Positions 43,446-53,916 of a stretch of 64,000 bases of DNA are shown in pieces. Position numbers and translations under genes: made by a program. Positions within the stretch are counted from its first letter, which is position 1. The number at the start of each line of letters is the position of its first letter. The stretch comes from Pelagibius sp037652055. GTDB taxonomy: Bacteria; Pseudomonadota; Alphaproteobacteria; Kiloniellales; Kiloniellaceae. The stretch is from contig NZ_JBBKAH010000002.1 of the NCBI RefSeq assembly GCF_037652055.1, positions 124,001 to 188,000 on the forward strand, written 5' to 3'. The notes beneath the pieces are model-generated. The model did not search any database, was not told where the DNA came from, and saw only the letters and a program-made list of their open reading frames with translations.

Positions 43446-44771
43446 CTAGGTTCCCGGAGCTCGGGGTGCTGCGGGGGAAAGCCTGGCCGCCTCGGCCGCC
43501 AGGCGGGCACGGCAGGCGTCGCGGTCCGGGGAGAAGTCCTCGGCGATCCACCAGTCCTCCACCGCGCGCAGCAGGGCGCCGACCTCGGGCCCGCTGGGGT
43601 AGCCGAGCGCCAGCACGTCGGCACCGGCGAGCGGGAATCGGCGCGGCTGCCAGGCGTCTGCCGCCGCCAGCGCGGCCTTGAGCCCGGCCCGCGCGGCCGG
43701 CTCGTCGGCCGGGGCTGCGGCGACCAGGCGGATGAAGGCGATCACCAGGGCGACACGGACCCGCGCGGCGCCGGCACGGTAGAGCGCGGTCGCCAGGGCA
43801 TGGCGCACGGCAGGATCGTCGAGGCCACGACCGAGTGCCGCCGCCGCCTCGCCCAGGGTCGCCGCCGGATCGCCCAGCAGCTCCAATTCGGCGGCTTCGG
43901 CATTGGACAGGCGCAGGCGCTGCGCGACGGCACCGGCGATGTCGTCGCCCGGCCGCAGCAGCGCGGCGAGGCGCAGCACCGGGTCGTCACGCTCCGGCAG
44001 GTCCAGCGCCAGGAGGCGGCGCAGCACCGCGGTGCCTTCAATTTCCGGTAGGATGGCGGCCAGGATGTCACCGGCCAGCATGACCTCCAGCACCGGCAGC
44101 GGGTCCGGCGCCGCCAGCAGGCGCAGGACTTCGCTGCGCACCCGCTCGCCGGAAAGACCGGCCAGGCGCGGCGCCAGTTCGCGCGCCACCGCAAGGGTCT
44201 CGGGCTCCGGGGCCTCGCGCCCGTAGTGGGCCTGGAAACGGAAGAAGCGCAGCAGGCGCAGGTAGTCCTCCTCGATGCGCGCGCGCGGGTCGCCGACGAA
44301 GCGCACGCGCCCGGCGGCGAGGTCCGCGCGTCCGCCGAAGGGATCGAACAGCGTGCCGTCCGGGGCGCAGGAAAGCGCATTGAAAGTGAGATCGCGGCGC
44401 GCCGCATCAGCCTCCCAGTCGTCGGTAAAGGCGACCTTCGCGCGCCGTCCGTCGGTTTCCACGTCGCGGCGCAGGGTGGTGATCTCGAAGGGATGGTGGC
44501 CGGTGACGGCGGTGACGGTGCCGTGCTCGACCCCGGTGGGAATTGCCTTGATGCCGGCGGAGGCAAGCAGTTCCATGACCTTTTCCGGGCGATCGGGCGT
44601 CGCCAGATCGACGTCCTTCACCGCGCGCCCGGCCAGCGCATCGCGCACGCAGCCGCCGACGAAGCGCACCTCGGCCCCCTGCGCCGTCAGCGCCGCGATC
44701 ACCGTGCGGGTCTGCGGCGCGGTCATCCAGGGCTGCGGCTCGATCCGCTCAGGGCCGCCGGCTGTCGTCAT
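43446..44771 (-). CDS. CCA tRNA nucleotidyltransferase/poly(A) polymerase-family protein
   Basis: This 441-aa class II nucleotidyltransferase has the core RFVGGCVRDALAGR, the catalytic DVDLAT motif and the RRDLTFNALSCAPDGTLFDPFGGRADLAAGRVRFVGDPRARIEEDYLRLLRFFRFQAHYG head. A helical RNA-binding body follows. It probably adds or repairs tRNA 3'-CCA. The start at 44771 is favoured because the following sequence resembles relatives; ATG 44807 is possible. It converges on hemF with a four-base gap. Confidence 0.9.
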   Translation of the reverse strand: MTTAGGPERIEPQPWMTAPQTRTVIAALTAQGAEVRFVGGCVRDALAGRAVKDVDLATPDRPEKVMELLASAGIKAIPTGVEHGTVTAVTGHHPFEITTLRRDVETDGRRAKVAFTDDWEADAARRDLTFNALSCAPDGTLFDPFGGRADLAAGRVRFVGDPRARIEEDYLRLLRFFRFQAHYGREAPEPETLAVARELAPRLAGLSGERVRSEVLRLLAAPDPLPVLEVMLAGDILAAILPEIEGTAVLRRLLALDLPERDDPVLRLAALLRPGDDIAGAVAQRLRLSNAEAAELELLGDPAATLGEAAAALGRGLDDPAVRHALATALYRAGAARVRVALVIAFIRLVAAAPADEPAARAGLKAALAAADAWQPRRFPLAGADVLALGYPSGPEVGALLRAVEDWWIAEDFSPDRDACRARLAAEAARLSPAAPRAPGT

Positions 44772-44885
44772 GAAATCTGCCGTTCCGAGTGGTTTTGCTG
44801 TGGTCATACTGCGGGCAACGCCCCGCGCAGCCTGCCGTTCCTCCGCCCGGCTTGCAACCGCCGTCCCGGTTCCGGTAGGCGGTGG

Positions 44886-45191
44886 TCAGTTCCCGGGCAG
44901 ACTGGATCCCGGATGACTTTGTTCGGGATGGCTGGGCACCACCCGGCCGTCGATCAGCGCCGGCGGGACCAGCTTGGTACCCGCCGGGTGGCCGGTGGTG
45001 ACGTAGATATAGGCAAAGCCGGCCAGGGCCCCGGCCATTCCCACCGCCAGCAGCCAGGGCCAGGGCGATTCACGCCAATCGAGCACCAGCTCACCGCCGG
45101 CAACCTTGTGACGCACCAGCCAAGCCCAGGCGATGTAGAGCAGGAAGGGCGCGGCGAGCGGCAGCAGCACGGTGAGCACGACTCGCAGCAT
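44886..45191 (-). CDS. DUF6111-family small membrane protein
   Basis: This 101-aa protein has two membrane spans (about residues 3-27 and 46-66) with WLVRHKVAGGELVLDWRESPWPW between, as in DUF6111 proteins. The C-terminal 30 residues are polar. Function unknown. It starts nine bases after the NUDIX gene and probably shares an operon with it and the DUF1285 gene. Confidence 0.75.
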   Translation of the reverse strand: MLRVVLTVLLPLAAPFLLYIAWAWLVRHKVAGGELVLDWRESPWPWLLAVGMAGALAGFAYIYVTTGHPAGTKLVPPALIDGRVVPSHPEQSHPGSSLPGN

Positions 45192-45200
45192 GGCTTCTTC

Positions 45201-45875
45201 CTACGCCCCCTCAAGATCGGCGGCGCGCAGGACGTCGCTGAGATTGGAGAGCATACCGGCGGTCGCCCCCCAGATGTAATAGTCGCCATAGGGATAGGCG
45301 TAGAAGAAGCGCTCGGCGCCGCGGAACACGCGGCTGTGCAGCTGACGGTTGGCGGGATCGAGGAAATAGGCCAGCGGCACCTCGAAGATTTCGTCGACCT
45401 CGCCGGCCTCGGCCCTGAGGTCGAAGGGCGGGTGCAGCAGGCCTACCACCGGCACGACGCTGAAGCCGGTGCGCACCAGGTAGGTATCGAGGCGCCCCAG
45501 CAAGGTTACGTGGCGCGGCGCAAGACCGACCTCCTCCTGCGCCTCGCGCAGCGCCGCCGCCTCGGCATCGGCATCGCCGGGATCGACGCCGCCGCCGGGA
45601 AAGCTGATCTGCCCCGGATGGTCGGGCAACGCGTTGCTGCGCCGGGTCAGTAGCACCGTCAACTCCTGCGGCCGATCGATGATCGGCACCAGCACCGCGG
45701 CGTCGCGCAGCGGGCGGCCGGGATCGTAGACCTGGGGATTCAGTTCGGGATTGAGATCGTGATCGCCCCGCAGCGCCTCGGCCTCGACCGAGGCCGGCCC
45801 CTCGGGGGCCGCGCGCAGACCCGGGGCCGGCAAGCTGGCGAGACGCTCCAGCACCTCCTCCGCACGCCACTTCAT
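45201..45875 (-). CDS. CoA pyrophosphatase (NUDIX hydrolase)
   Basis: This 224-aa NUDIX enzyme has a full Nudix box, GGVDPGDADAEAAALREAQEEVGL. It is preceded by LLTRRSNALPDHPGQISFPGG, the coenzyme A pyrophosphatase signature region (UPF0035). It probably hydrolyses CoA or its oxidised derivatives. The ATG at 45875 is preferred, since the longer frame overlaps the DUF1285 gene. Confidence 0.9.
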   Translation of the reverse strand: MKWRAEEVLERLASLPAPGLRAAPEGPASVEAEALRGDHDLNPELNPQVYDPGRPLRDAAVLVPIIDRPQELTVLLTRRSNALPDHPGQISFPGGGVDPGDADAEAAALREAQEEVGLAPRHVTLLGRLDTYLVRTGFSVVPVVGLLHPPFDLRAEAGEVDEIFEVPLAYFLDPANRQLHSRVFRGAERFFYAYPYGDYYIWGATAGMLSNLSDVLRAADLEGA

Positions 45876-45912
45876 GCGCGCCCGCTCCGCGCCCGGTGCC
45901 GCTTTGCCGGCT

Positions 45913-46446
45913 TCATGCCGCCCGTCCCAAAGGAAAGAACACGCCCTTGCTCCATACGCCGAGACTTTCCGCCGATTCCGGCCCCTGGACCGTCGCCGCG
46001 ACCGCCAGTTCAGCCAGTTCATAATACACCGGCCTCAGGATCAGTGCCTCGAGCCGGCCCCGCACCAGGATATAAGGGCTGATTTCGCCGTTTTCAGGGT
46101 TTTCGGCGACGCGCAGGGGATGCTCCGAATCGGCCTCTACCCAGTCGTCCAGATTGGTCCTGAAGGCGAGTATCTGGTCCTTTCCTTCGCCCCTCACGGA
46201 AAGTTCAACCGCGGTAAAGGGCGCATCCTCCACCGTGATGCGGCCTTTTTCCACCGGCGTCTGCAGCCAGTAAACGCCGCCATCGTCTCGCCACAAAACC
46301 GAGGCAAGAAGCTTCACAAGGGGTTTTCGGCCGATCACGCCCCCCTCGTGGTACCAGGTGCCGTCGCGCGCGATACGGATGTCGAAAGTCCCGGCATCCT
46401 TGGGCGGCGGGAAGTCTCTCTGTCCTGGCGACTGGTCAGCGGGCAT
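45913..46446 (-). CDS. DUF1285 protein
   Basis: This 177-aa soluble protein is of the DUF1285 family, with FDIRIARDGTWYHEGGVIGRKPLVKLLASVLWRDDGGVYWLQTPVEKGRITVEDAPFTAVEL and a C-terminal RPVYYELAELA block. It has two similar beta domains and no known function. It is the first gene of the minus-strand run DUF1285-NUDIX-DUF6111 and is divergent from moxR with a 100-bp gap. Confidence 0.88.
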   Translation of the reverse strand: MPADQSPGQRDFPPPKDAGTFDIRIARDGTWYHEGGVIGRKPLVKLLASVLWRDDGGVYWLQTPVEKGRITVEDAPFTAVELSVRGEGKDQILAFRTNLDDWVEADSEHPLRVAENPENGEISPYILVRGRLEALILRPVYYELAELAVAATVQGPESAESLGVWSKGVFFPLGRAA

Positions 46447-46546
46447 GGAAAGACTTATCTTTATAGGTCAAGATCGTGCGGTTGGTTACGACCCGCCAGC
46501 GGGAAGAGCCCACCGGCCCCCTGCAACAGCTGGGAGATGCTGTCCC

Positions 46547-47563
<1,017 letters not shown>

Positions 47564-47589
47564 CCCGCCCGGGAGTTTCCAGCCGCCTT

Positions 47590-48519
47590 ATGACAAGCCC
47601 CCTCCCGCTGCGGCATCGCGCCGAGCAACTGGCCGCCACTCTGCCGCCGCTTCTGGTGGCGGCTGAACGGGTCGCGGCCACGGTCGCGCAGGGGGTGCAC
47701 GGCCGTCGCCGCGTCGGGACGGGCGAGACCTTCTGGCAGTATCGCCACTACGACCTGGGCGACCAGCCGCAGTCGATCGATTGGCGCCAGTCGGCCAAGT
47801 CCGACATGGTCTTCGTGCGCGAGATGGAGTGGGAAGCCGCGCAATCGGTTTGGATCTGGCGCGACACCTCGCCATCGATGAGTTGGACCTCCGACCGCAA
47901 CCACCAGACCAAGCGCCAGCGCGCCGACCTGCTGTCTCTGGCGCTCACCGCCCTGCTGATGCGCGGCGGCGAGCACGTGGCGCTGCTCGGCTCGGGCCTC
48001 AGGCCCTCGGCCAGCCGCGCCACCCTCACCAAGATCGCCACCCTGATGGAAGGCCGCCCCGGCAAGGCGCCCCCCCAGGAGGGCGCCAAGGAGATCGGCG
48101 CTCAGCAGGCGCGGCCCAGCGACAACCTGCCGCCGGCGCAGCCGCTGCCGCGCTCCGCTCAGCTCGTCTTCATCGGCGACTTCCTGGCGCCGCTCGACGA
48201 GATCAACAAGGCGCTGCGCTACTACGGCGAAAGCGGCCAGCGCGGCGCGCTGCTGCAGGTGCTCGACCCGGCAGAGGAAAGCCTGCCCTACGACGGCCGC
48301 GTGCGCTTCGACGGACTGGAGCACGAACCCTCGTGGCTGGTCTCGCGCGTCGAGGCGGTGCGCGGCGACTATGCCAAGCGCCTGCAGGCGCAGCGCGAGG
48401 GCCTGCGCGACATCAGCCGCGCGCTGGGCTGGACCTTTGACTTCCACCACACGGACCAGGCGCCGCAGGCCGCGCTGCTGCGCCTCTACACCCACCTTTC
48501 CCAGGCCGTGCCATGCTGA
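47590..48519 (+). CDS. DUF58 domain-containing protein
   Basis: This is a 309-aa soluble DUF58 protein with GRRRVGTGETFWQYRHYDLGDQPQSIDWRQSAKSDMVFVREMEWE, followed by a VWA-like strand VWIWRDTSPSM (DxSxS-type) and LVFIGDFLAPLDEI. DUF58 proteins pair with MoxR ATPases in almost all bacteria that have them. It begins 26 bp after moxR and its last codons overlap the next gene by seven bases. Confidence 0.92.
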   Translation: MTSPLPLRHRAEQLAATLPPLLVAAERVAATVAQGVHGRRRVGTGETFWQYRHYDLGDQPQSIDWRQSAKSDMVFVREMEWEAAQSVWIWRDTSPSMSWTSDRNHQTKRQRADLLSLALTALLMRGGEHVALLGSGLRPSASRATLTKIATLMEGRPGKAPPQEGAKEIGAQQARPSDNLPPAQPLPRSAQLVFIGDFLAPLDEINKALRYYGESGQRGALLQVLDPAEESLPYDGRVRFDGLEHEPSWLVSRVEAVRGDYAKRLQAQREGLRDISRALGWTFDFHHTDQAPQAALLRLYTHLSQAVPC

Positions 48520-51278
48520 ACCTCGGCCTGTTCGCCTTCGCGCAGCCCTGGCTGCTGCTGGCCCTGCTCGGCCTGCCGGTGCTGTGGCTGCTGCTGCGGC
48601 TGACCCCGCCGGCGCCGCGCCGCATGGCGTTCCCCGCCATCCGCCTGCTCGCCGGCCTGAAGGCGCCGGAAGAAACGCCGGCGCGCACGCCCTGGTGGCT
48701 GCTGCTGCTGCGCCTCTTGATCGTCACCCTGATCATCCTGGCGCTGGCCCAGCCGCTGCTCAATCCGCAAGCGCGTCTGGGCGGCAGCGGGCCGCTGGTG
48801 CTGGTGATCGACGACGGCTGGGCTGCCGCCCGCTTCTGGCCCGCGCGCCAGATCGCGGCGGCCAACCTGCTGTCCCAGGCCGAGCGCGAGGACCGCTCGG
48901 TGGTGGTGCTGACCACCGCAGCCGACTCCCAGGACGCCCCGCCGGAAGCCAGCGGCCTGTTGACCGCCGCCGAGGCGCGGCGCCTGCTGCAGGGCCTCAA
49001 GCCGAAGCCCTGGCCGAGCGACCGTGCCGCCGCGCTGGAGGCCGTCGAGGCGCTGAACCTGCCGGGCTCCTCCCATGTGGTGTGGCTGTCCGACGGCCTC
49101 GCCGACCCGGACAGCGACGCTCTGGCGCGTGCCCTGCAGAATCTCGGCAGCCTCCACGTGCTGCGCGAGCAAGGCGACGGTCTCGCCCGTCTCGCCCTGC
49201 CGCCGGTGACCGAGGGCGTCGACCTGGTCGCCCGCGCGCTGCGCGCCGATCCGGACGGACCCAGCGAAGCCGCCGTGCTGGCCGTCGCCGGCGACGGGCG
49301 CATCGTCACCAAGGCGCCGCTGGTGTTCGAGCCCGGTGAGCAGGAGGCCCGCAGCCTGCTGGACCTGCCGACGGAGATGCGCAACCGCATCGCCCTGCTG
49401 ACCATTGAGAACGAGAACACCGCCGGGGCCACCGTGCTGCTGGACGAACGGTGGCGCCGCCGCCCGGTCGGCCTGGTGATGACCGGGGCCGAGCAGGAGG
49501 CGCAGCCACTGCTCAGCGAGAGCTACTACCTGGAAAGCGCGCTCGAGCCCTTTACCGAGCTGCGCAAGGGCAACGTCGAGGACCTGCTGCAGCGCCAGCT
49601 CGCGGTGCTGGCACTGCCCGACAGCGTGACACTCGGCGCCGAGGAGCGCGAGCAGATCGCCGCCTGGGTCGCCCAGGGCGGCCTGCTGCTGCGCTTTGCG
49701 GGGCCGCACAGCGCCGCGGCTCCGCAGGTCGCCCAGGGCCAGACCGCGGGCGACGACCTGCTGCCGGTGCGCCTGCGCGTCGGCGACCGCACCCTGGGCG
49801 GCGCCCTTACCTGGGACACCCCGGCGCGCCTCGCGCCCTTTGCTGCCGACAGCCCCTTCGCCGACCTGCCGCTGCCCGACGACGTGGTGATCCGCCGTCA
49901 GGTGCTGGCCGAACCCTCGCTCGATCTCGCCGACAAGACCTGGGCGCGGCTGACCGACGGCACTCCGCTGGTCACCGCCGAGCGGCGCGGCGACGGCTGG
50001 CTGGTGCTGTTCCACACCACCGCCAACACCGACTGGTCGAACCTGCCGATCTCCGGCCTTTTCGTCGAGATGCTGCGGCGGGTGATGGCGGTCAGCCAGG
50101 GCGTCGCCGGCGGTGGCGGCGGCCAGGCTCTGCCGCCGCTGGAGATCATGGACGGCTTCGGCAGCCTCGGCACGCCGCCGGCGACCGTGCTGGCCCTGGA
50201 GACCGGTGACGACTCGGCGAGCGGCCTCGGCCCGCGTCACCCGCCGGGCTACTACGGCAACGACAGCCTGCGCCGGGCCCATAACCTCAGCAGCTTCGTG
50301 CCCGAGCTGACGCCGCTCGGCCGACTGCCCGGCGGCGTCACCGCCGGCCTCTACCATGAGAGTCCGGAGCAGGACCTGAAGCCCTGGCTGCTCGCCGCCG
50401 CGCTGATTCTGGCGCTGGCCGATCTGCTCATCTCGCTGCTGCTGCGCGGCCTGCTGCGGTCTTCCGGTCCCGCCGCCGTCACCCCGGCGCTGGCGATCGG
50501 CCTGATCGTCGCCGGGCTCGTCCACACTCCGCCGGCCGTGGCGCAGGAGGCCAACGACGCGCGCGCCCTGGAGGCGACGCTGATGACGCGCCTCGCCTAC
50601 GTGGTGACCGGCGACGACCGCATCGACGAAACCAGCCGCGCCGGTCTGCTGGGCCTCACCCGCGTGCTGGAACGACGCACCTCGGTGGAGGCCGGTCCGC
50701 CGCTGGGCATCCGCCTGGGCCGCGACGACATGGCCTTCTTCCCGCTGATCTACTGGCCGATCACGCCGACCCAGCCCAATCTCAGCGCCGAAGCCGTTTA
50801 CCAGGTAAACGATTTTCTCACCCACGGCGGCACCATCCTGTTCGACCTGCGCGAGGCCAGCGGCGGCGCGGTCCTGTTCGGCGGCGGCAGCCGCGGGACC
50901 CAGGACCTGCAGCGCCTGACCCAGGGCATCACCATCCCGCCGCTGGAGCCGGTGCCGACCGACCACGTGCTGCGCAAGTCCTTCTACCTGATGGAGGACT
51001 TCCCCGGCCGCTTCGTCGGCGGCACACTGTGGCTGGAGGCGCCCGGCGAGACCGTGAACGACGGTGTCGCCTCGATCCTCATCGGCAGCAACGACTGGGC
51101 CGGCGCCTGGGCGGTGAACGAGCTCGGCCGCCCCCTGAACGCCGTGGTGCCGGGCGGCCCGCGCCAGCGCGAGATGGCCTACCGCTTCGGCATCAACCTC
51201 GTGATGTACGCGCTGACCGGCAACTACAAGGCGGACCAGGTCCACATCCCCTTCATCCTGGAGCGGCTCGGCCAATGA
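48513..51278 (+). CDS. Membrane protein with BatA-like N-terminus and DUF4159
   Basis: This 921-aa inner-membrane protein opens with two spans in a BatA-like arrangement (residues 5-85: FAFAQPWLLLALLGLPVLWLLLRLTPPAPRR, then WWLLLLRLLIVTLIILALAQPLL). A large periplasmic region of about 540 residues includes a VWA-like segment (VLVIDDGWAAARF) and an amidotransferase-like segment. Two more spans follow near residues 630-680, and a C-terminal DUF4159 domain (ALEATLMTRLAYVVTGDDRIDETSRAGL to the end). Function unknown; envelope assembly or stress is a common proposal. Confidence 0.87.
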   Translation: MLNLGLFAFAQPWLLLALLGLPVLWLLLRLTPPAPRRMAFPAIRLLAGLKAPEETPARTPWWLLLLRLLIVTLIILALAQPLLNPQARLGGSGPLVLVIDDGWAAARFWPARQIAAANLLSQAEREDRSVVVLTTAADSQDAPPEASGLLTAAEARRLLQGLKPKPWPSDRAAALEAVEALNLPGSSHVVWLSDGLADPDSDALARALQNLGSLHVLREQGDGLARLALPPVTEGVDLVARALRADPDGPSEAAVLAVAGDGRIVTKAPLVFEPGEQEARSLLDLPTEMRNRIALLTIENENTAGATVLLDERWRRRPVGLVMTGAEQEAQPLLSESYYLESALEPFTELRKGNVEDLLQRQLAVLALPDSVTLGAEEREQIAAWVAQGGLLLRFAGPHSAAAPQVAQGQTAGDDLLPVRLRVGDRTLGGALTWDTPARLAPFAADSPFADLPLPDDVVIRRQVLAEPSLDLADKTWARLTDGTPLVTAERRGDGWLVLFHTTANTDWSNLPISGLFVEMLRRVMAVSQGVAGGGGGQALPPLEIMDGFGSLGTPPATVLALETGDDSASGLGPRHPPGYYGNDSLRRAHNLSSFVPELTPLGRLPGGVTAGLYHESPEQDLKPWLLAAALILALADLLISLLLRGLLRSSGPAAVTPALAIGLIVAGLVHTPPAVAQEANDARALEATLMTRLAYVVTGDDRIDETSRAGLLGLTRVLERRTSVEAGPPLGIRLGRDDMAFFPLIYWPITPTQPNLSAEAVYQVNDFLTHGGTILFDLREASGGAVLFGGGSRGTQDLQRLTQGITIPPLEPVPTDHVLRKSFYLMEDFPGRFVGGTLWLEAPGETVNDGVASILIGSNDWAGAWAVNELGRPLNAVVPGGPRQREMAYRFGINLVMYALTGNYKADQVHIPFILERLGQ

Positions 51279-51306
51279 AGACGGCGCCAACGACGGAGAT
51301 CGGCCC

Positions 51307-53385
51307 TTGAACGCGATGACCGTGCAGTGGGCGCCGCTGCTGCCGCTGTGGCTGATCGGCGGCCTCGCCGCCGTCGCCCTGCTGCTGCTGGCGCTGGCGC
51401 TGTGGCGCCGCGCCGCCGGCATATGGTGGCGCGCCGGCGCCTTCGCGGTGCTGCTGGCCGCGCTCGCCAACCCCTCGGTCATCGAGGAGCAGCGCGATCC
51501 CCTCAGCGATGTCGTCTTCGTCGTCGCCGACGAGAGCACCAGCCAGCAGATCGAGAACCGCGGCAGCCAGACCGAGCAGGCGGTCGCCCACCTGCTGCAG
51601 CAGATCGGCGCCCTGGAGGACACCGAGGTCCGCCTGATCCGCGCCGGCGAGGTGACGGGCGCCCTCGACGTCGAGGGAACCCACCTGTTCGGTCCGCTGC
51701 GCCAGGCGCTCGCGAAAGTGCCGCGCCAGCGCGTCTCCGCCATCATCCTGGTGAGCGACGGCCAGATCCACGACCTGCCGGAATCGGTCGAGAGCCTGGG
51801 CATCGAGGCGCCGGTCCACCTGCTGCTGACCGGGCGGCCCGACGAAGGCGACCGCCGCCTCACCGTCGTCAGGGCACCCTCCTTCGGCATCGTCGGCGAC
51901 CAGCTGAGCCTGACCCTGCGCGTCGACGACCTGCCCGGCGGCGGCACCAGCGGGCGCGCCCGTGTGGTGCTGCGCCAGGACGGCGTCGCCAAGCAGGGCA
52001 TCGATGCGCGCATCGGCGTCGAGGAGCAGATGACCTTCGAGCTCGAGCACCGCGGCCCCGCGGTGCTGGAGATCGAGGTGCAGCCCGGCCCGCAAGAGCT
52101 GACCCTGGCCAACAACCGTGCCGCGGTGGTGGTGAACGGCGTGCGCGACCGTCTCCGGGTCCTGCTGGTTTCCGGCGAGCCGCACGCCGGCGAGCGCGCC
52201 TGGCGCAACATCCTGAAGTCCGATCCCTCCGTCGACCTGGTGCACTTCACCATCCTCCGGCCGCCGGAAAAGCAGGACGGCACGCCGATCCGCGAGCTGT
52301 CGCTGATCGCCTTTCCGACGCGCGAGCTGTTCGAGGTGAAGCTCGACGAGTTCGACCTCATTATCTTCGACCGCTACCGCCGGCGCGGCGTGCTGCCCAG
52401 CATCTACCTGGAGAACGTCGCCAACTACGTGGAGAAGGGCGGCGCCCTGCTGGAGGCCAACGGGCCGACCTTCGCGACGCCGCTGTCGCTCTACCGCACG
52501 CCGCTGGGCCGCGTGCTGCCGGCCGAGCCGACCGGGCAGATCTTCGAGACCGGCTTCCACCCGGAGGTCACCGACCTGGGCAGCCGTCACCCGGTGACCG
52601 CGGGTCTGGACGGCGGCGGCGGCCCCGATGCGGCACCGACCTGGGGCCGCTGGTTCCGCCAGATCGAGGGCGACACCATCCGCGGCAACATCCTGATGCA
52701 GGGCATCCAGCAGGCGCCGCTGCTGATCCTCGACCGCTTCGGCGAAGGCCGCGTGGCGCAGATCATGAGCGACCACATGTGGCTGTGGTCGCGCGGCTTC
52801 GAAGGCGGTGGCCCCCAGGCGGAATTGCTGCGCCGCATCTCCCACTGGCTGATGAAGGAGCCGGACCTGGAGGAGGAGGACCTGCGCGCCCAGGTGCGCG
52901 GCGGCCAGCTGACCATCACCCGGCGCTCGCTCGCCGTCGCCCAGCCGGAGATCACCGTCACCCTGCCCTCCGGCGAGACCCGCAGAGTCACCCTGACGCC
53001 CGCCGATTCGGGGCGCAGTTCGGCGACCATCGCGGCGGAGGCCAACGGGCTCTACCGCATAACCGACGGCACCCTCACCACGCTGGCCGCCGTCGGCCCG
53101 CTGAACCCGCTGGAGCTGCGCGACCCCCGCTCCTCCGGCGCCCTCGCCGAGCCGCTGGTCGACGCCAGCGGCGGCACGGTGCGGCGCCTGGAAGGCAATG
53201 ACCTGCCGGCGCTGCGCAAGGTCGCCGCCGACCGCGACCGCTTCGGGCGCGACTGGATCGGCCTGAAGCGCGGCGGGGGCTATGTGGTGACCGGCGTGCT
53301 GCAGATCCCCGTGCTGCCCGCCCTGCTGGTGCTTTGCCTAAGCCTTGCGGCTGCGGTATTAGCATGGCAGCGGGAAGGACACTGA
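51307..53385 (+). CDS. Membrane protein with VWA-like and amidotransferase-like domains
   Basis: This 692-aa protein (TTG start with GGAG eight bases upstream; ATG 51316 is an alternative) has two N-terminal spans. A VWA-like domain follows with an intact DxSxS motif (VVADESTSQQ) and VSDGQIHD, then a class I amidotransferase-like domain (VLLVSGEPHAGERAWRNIL, IFDRYRRRGVLPS, EKGGALLEANGP). A final C-terminal span (VLPALLVLCLSLAAAVLAW) ends the protein. No catalytic Cys is evident in the amidotransferase-like part, so it is probably structural. It closes the MoxR cluster. Confidence 0.82.
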   Translation: MNAMTVQWAPLLPLWLIGGLAAVALLLLALALWRRAAGIWWRAGAFAVLLAALANPSVIEEQRDPLSDVVFVVADESTSQQIENRGSQTEQAVAHLLQQIGALEDTEVRLIRAGEVTGALDVEGTHLFGPLRQALAKVPRQRVSAIILVSDGQIHDLPESVESLGIEAPVHLLLTGRPDEGDRRLTVVRAPSFGIVGDQLSLTLRVDDLPGGGTSGRARVVLRQDGVAKQGIDARIGVEEQMTFELEHRGPAVLEIEVQPGPQELTLANNRAAVVVNGVRDRLRVLLVSGEPHAGERAWRNILKSDPSVDLVHFTILRPPEKQDGTPIRELSLIAFPTRELFEVKLDEFDLIIFDRYRRRGVLPSIYLENVANYVEKGGALLEANGPTFATPLSLYRTPLGRVLPAEPTGQIFETGFHPEVTDLGSRHPVTAGLDGGGGPDAAPTWGRWFRQIEGDTIRGNILMQGIQQAPLLILDRFGEGRVAQIMSDHMWLWSRGFEGGGPQAELLRRISHWLMKEPDLEEEDLRAQVRGGQLTITRRSLAVAQPEITVTLPSGETRRVTLTPADSGRSSATIAAEANGLYRITDGTLTTLAAVGPLNPLELRDPRSSGALAEPLVDASGGTVRRLEGNDLPALRKVAADRDRFGRDWIGLKRGGGYVVTGVLQIPVLPALLVLCLSLAAAVLAWQREGH

Positions 53386-53403
53386 CGGGGCAACCAACCC
53401 ACC

Positions 53404-53901
53404 ATGCATTATCCACGGCACAGGGCTCCGCTGACGAGCCCGATCATGCTGCTCGTCTTCGTGACCATCTGCCTGGCCGCCGGACGGCTGGGCGCGGCGA
53501 TCACCGAGCCGGCCCTGGATACCTGGTACCGCGGCCTCGCGAAGCCGGACTGGACACCGCCCGACCTGGTCTTCCCGGTCGCCTGGTCGCTGATCTTTCT
53601 CGCCATCGGCATCGCCGCCTGGCTGGTGTGGAAGACTGCCGAACGCGGCGAGGCGCGGCTGCCGCTCACCCTGTTCTTCGGCCAGCTCATCATCAACGTG
53701 CTTTGGTCGTTCAGCTTCTTCGGCCAGCGCGACCCCTTCCTGGGCCTCGTCTGCCTGGGCGCCCTGGTCATCGCCGTGGTGCTGACCACGCTGGCCTTCC
53801 TGCGCGTGTCGCAGATCGCCGGCTGGCTGTTCCTGCCCTACCTGCTGTGGCTCGGCTACGCCGCCGCCCTCAACTTCGCCATCTGGCAGATGAACAGCTA
53901 G
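53404..53901 (+). CDS. tspO: TspO/MBR-family protein
   Basis: This 165-aa Trp-rich integral membrane protein has five predicted helices. The family motif is WYRGLAKPDWTPPDLVFPVAWSLIFLAIGIAAWLVW, with NVLWSFSFFGQRDPFLGLVCLGAL downstream. TspO binds tetrapyrroles and cholesterol-like ligands and in Rhodobacter modulates photosynthesis-gene expression. It lies 18 bp after the VWA-like gene, perhaps by chance, since it is a separate function. Confidence 0.92.
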   Translation: MHYPRHRAPLTSPIMLLVFVTICLAAGRLGAAITEPALDTWYRGLAKPDWTPPDLVFPVAWSLIFLAIGIAAWLVWKTAERGEARLPLTLFFGQLIINVLWSFSFFGQRDPFLGLVCLGALVIAVVLTTLAFLRVSQIAGWLFLPYLLWLGYAAALNFAIWQMNS

Positions 53902-53916
53902 GCCAGGTCGCGGCCC

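Noticed and set aside
48486..52361. A 1291-codon open frame on the minus strand opposite the DUF4159 and VWA-like genes
   Set aside because: It is the antisense shadow of two well-supported genes in GC-rich DNA. The translation is a low-complexity mix without any recognisable domain.
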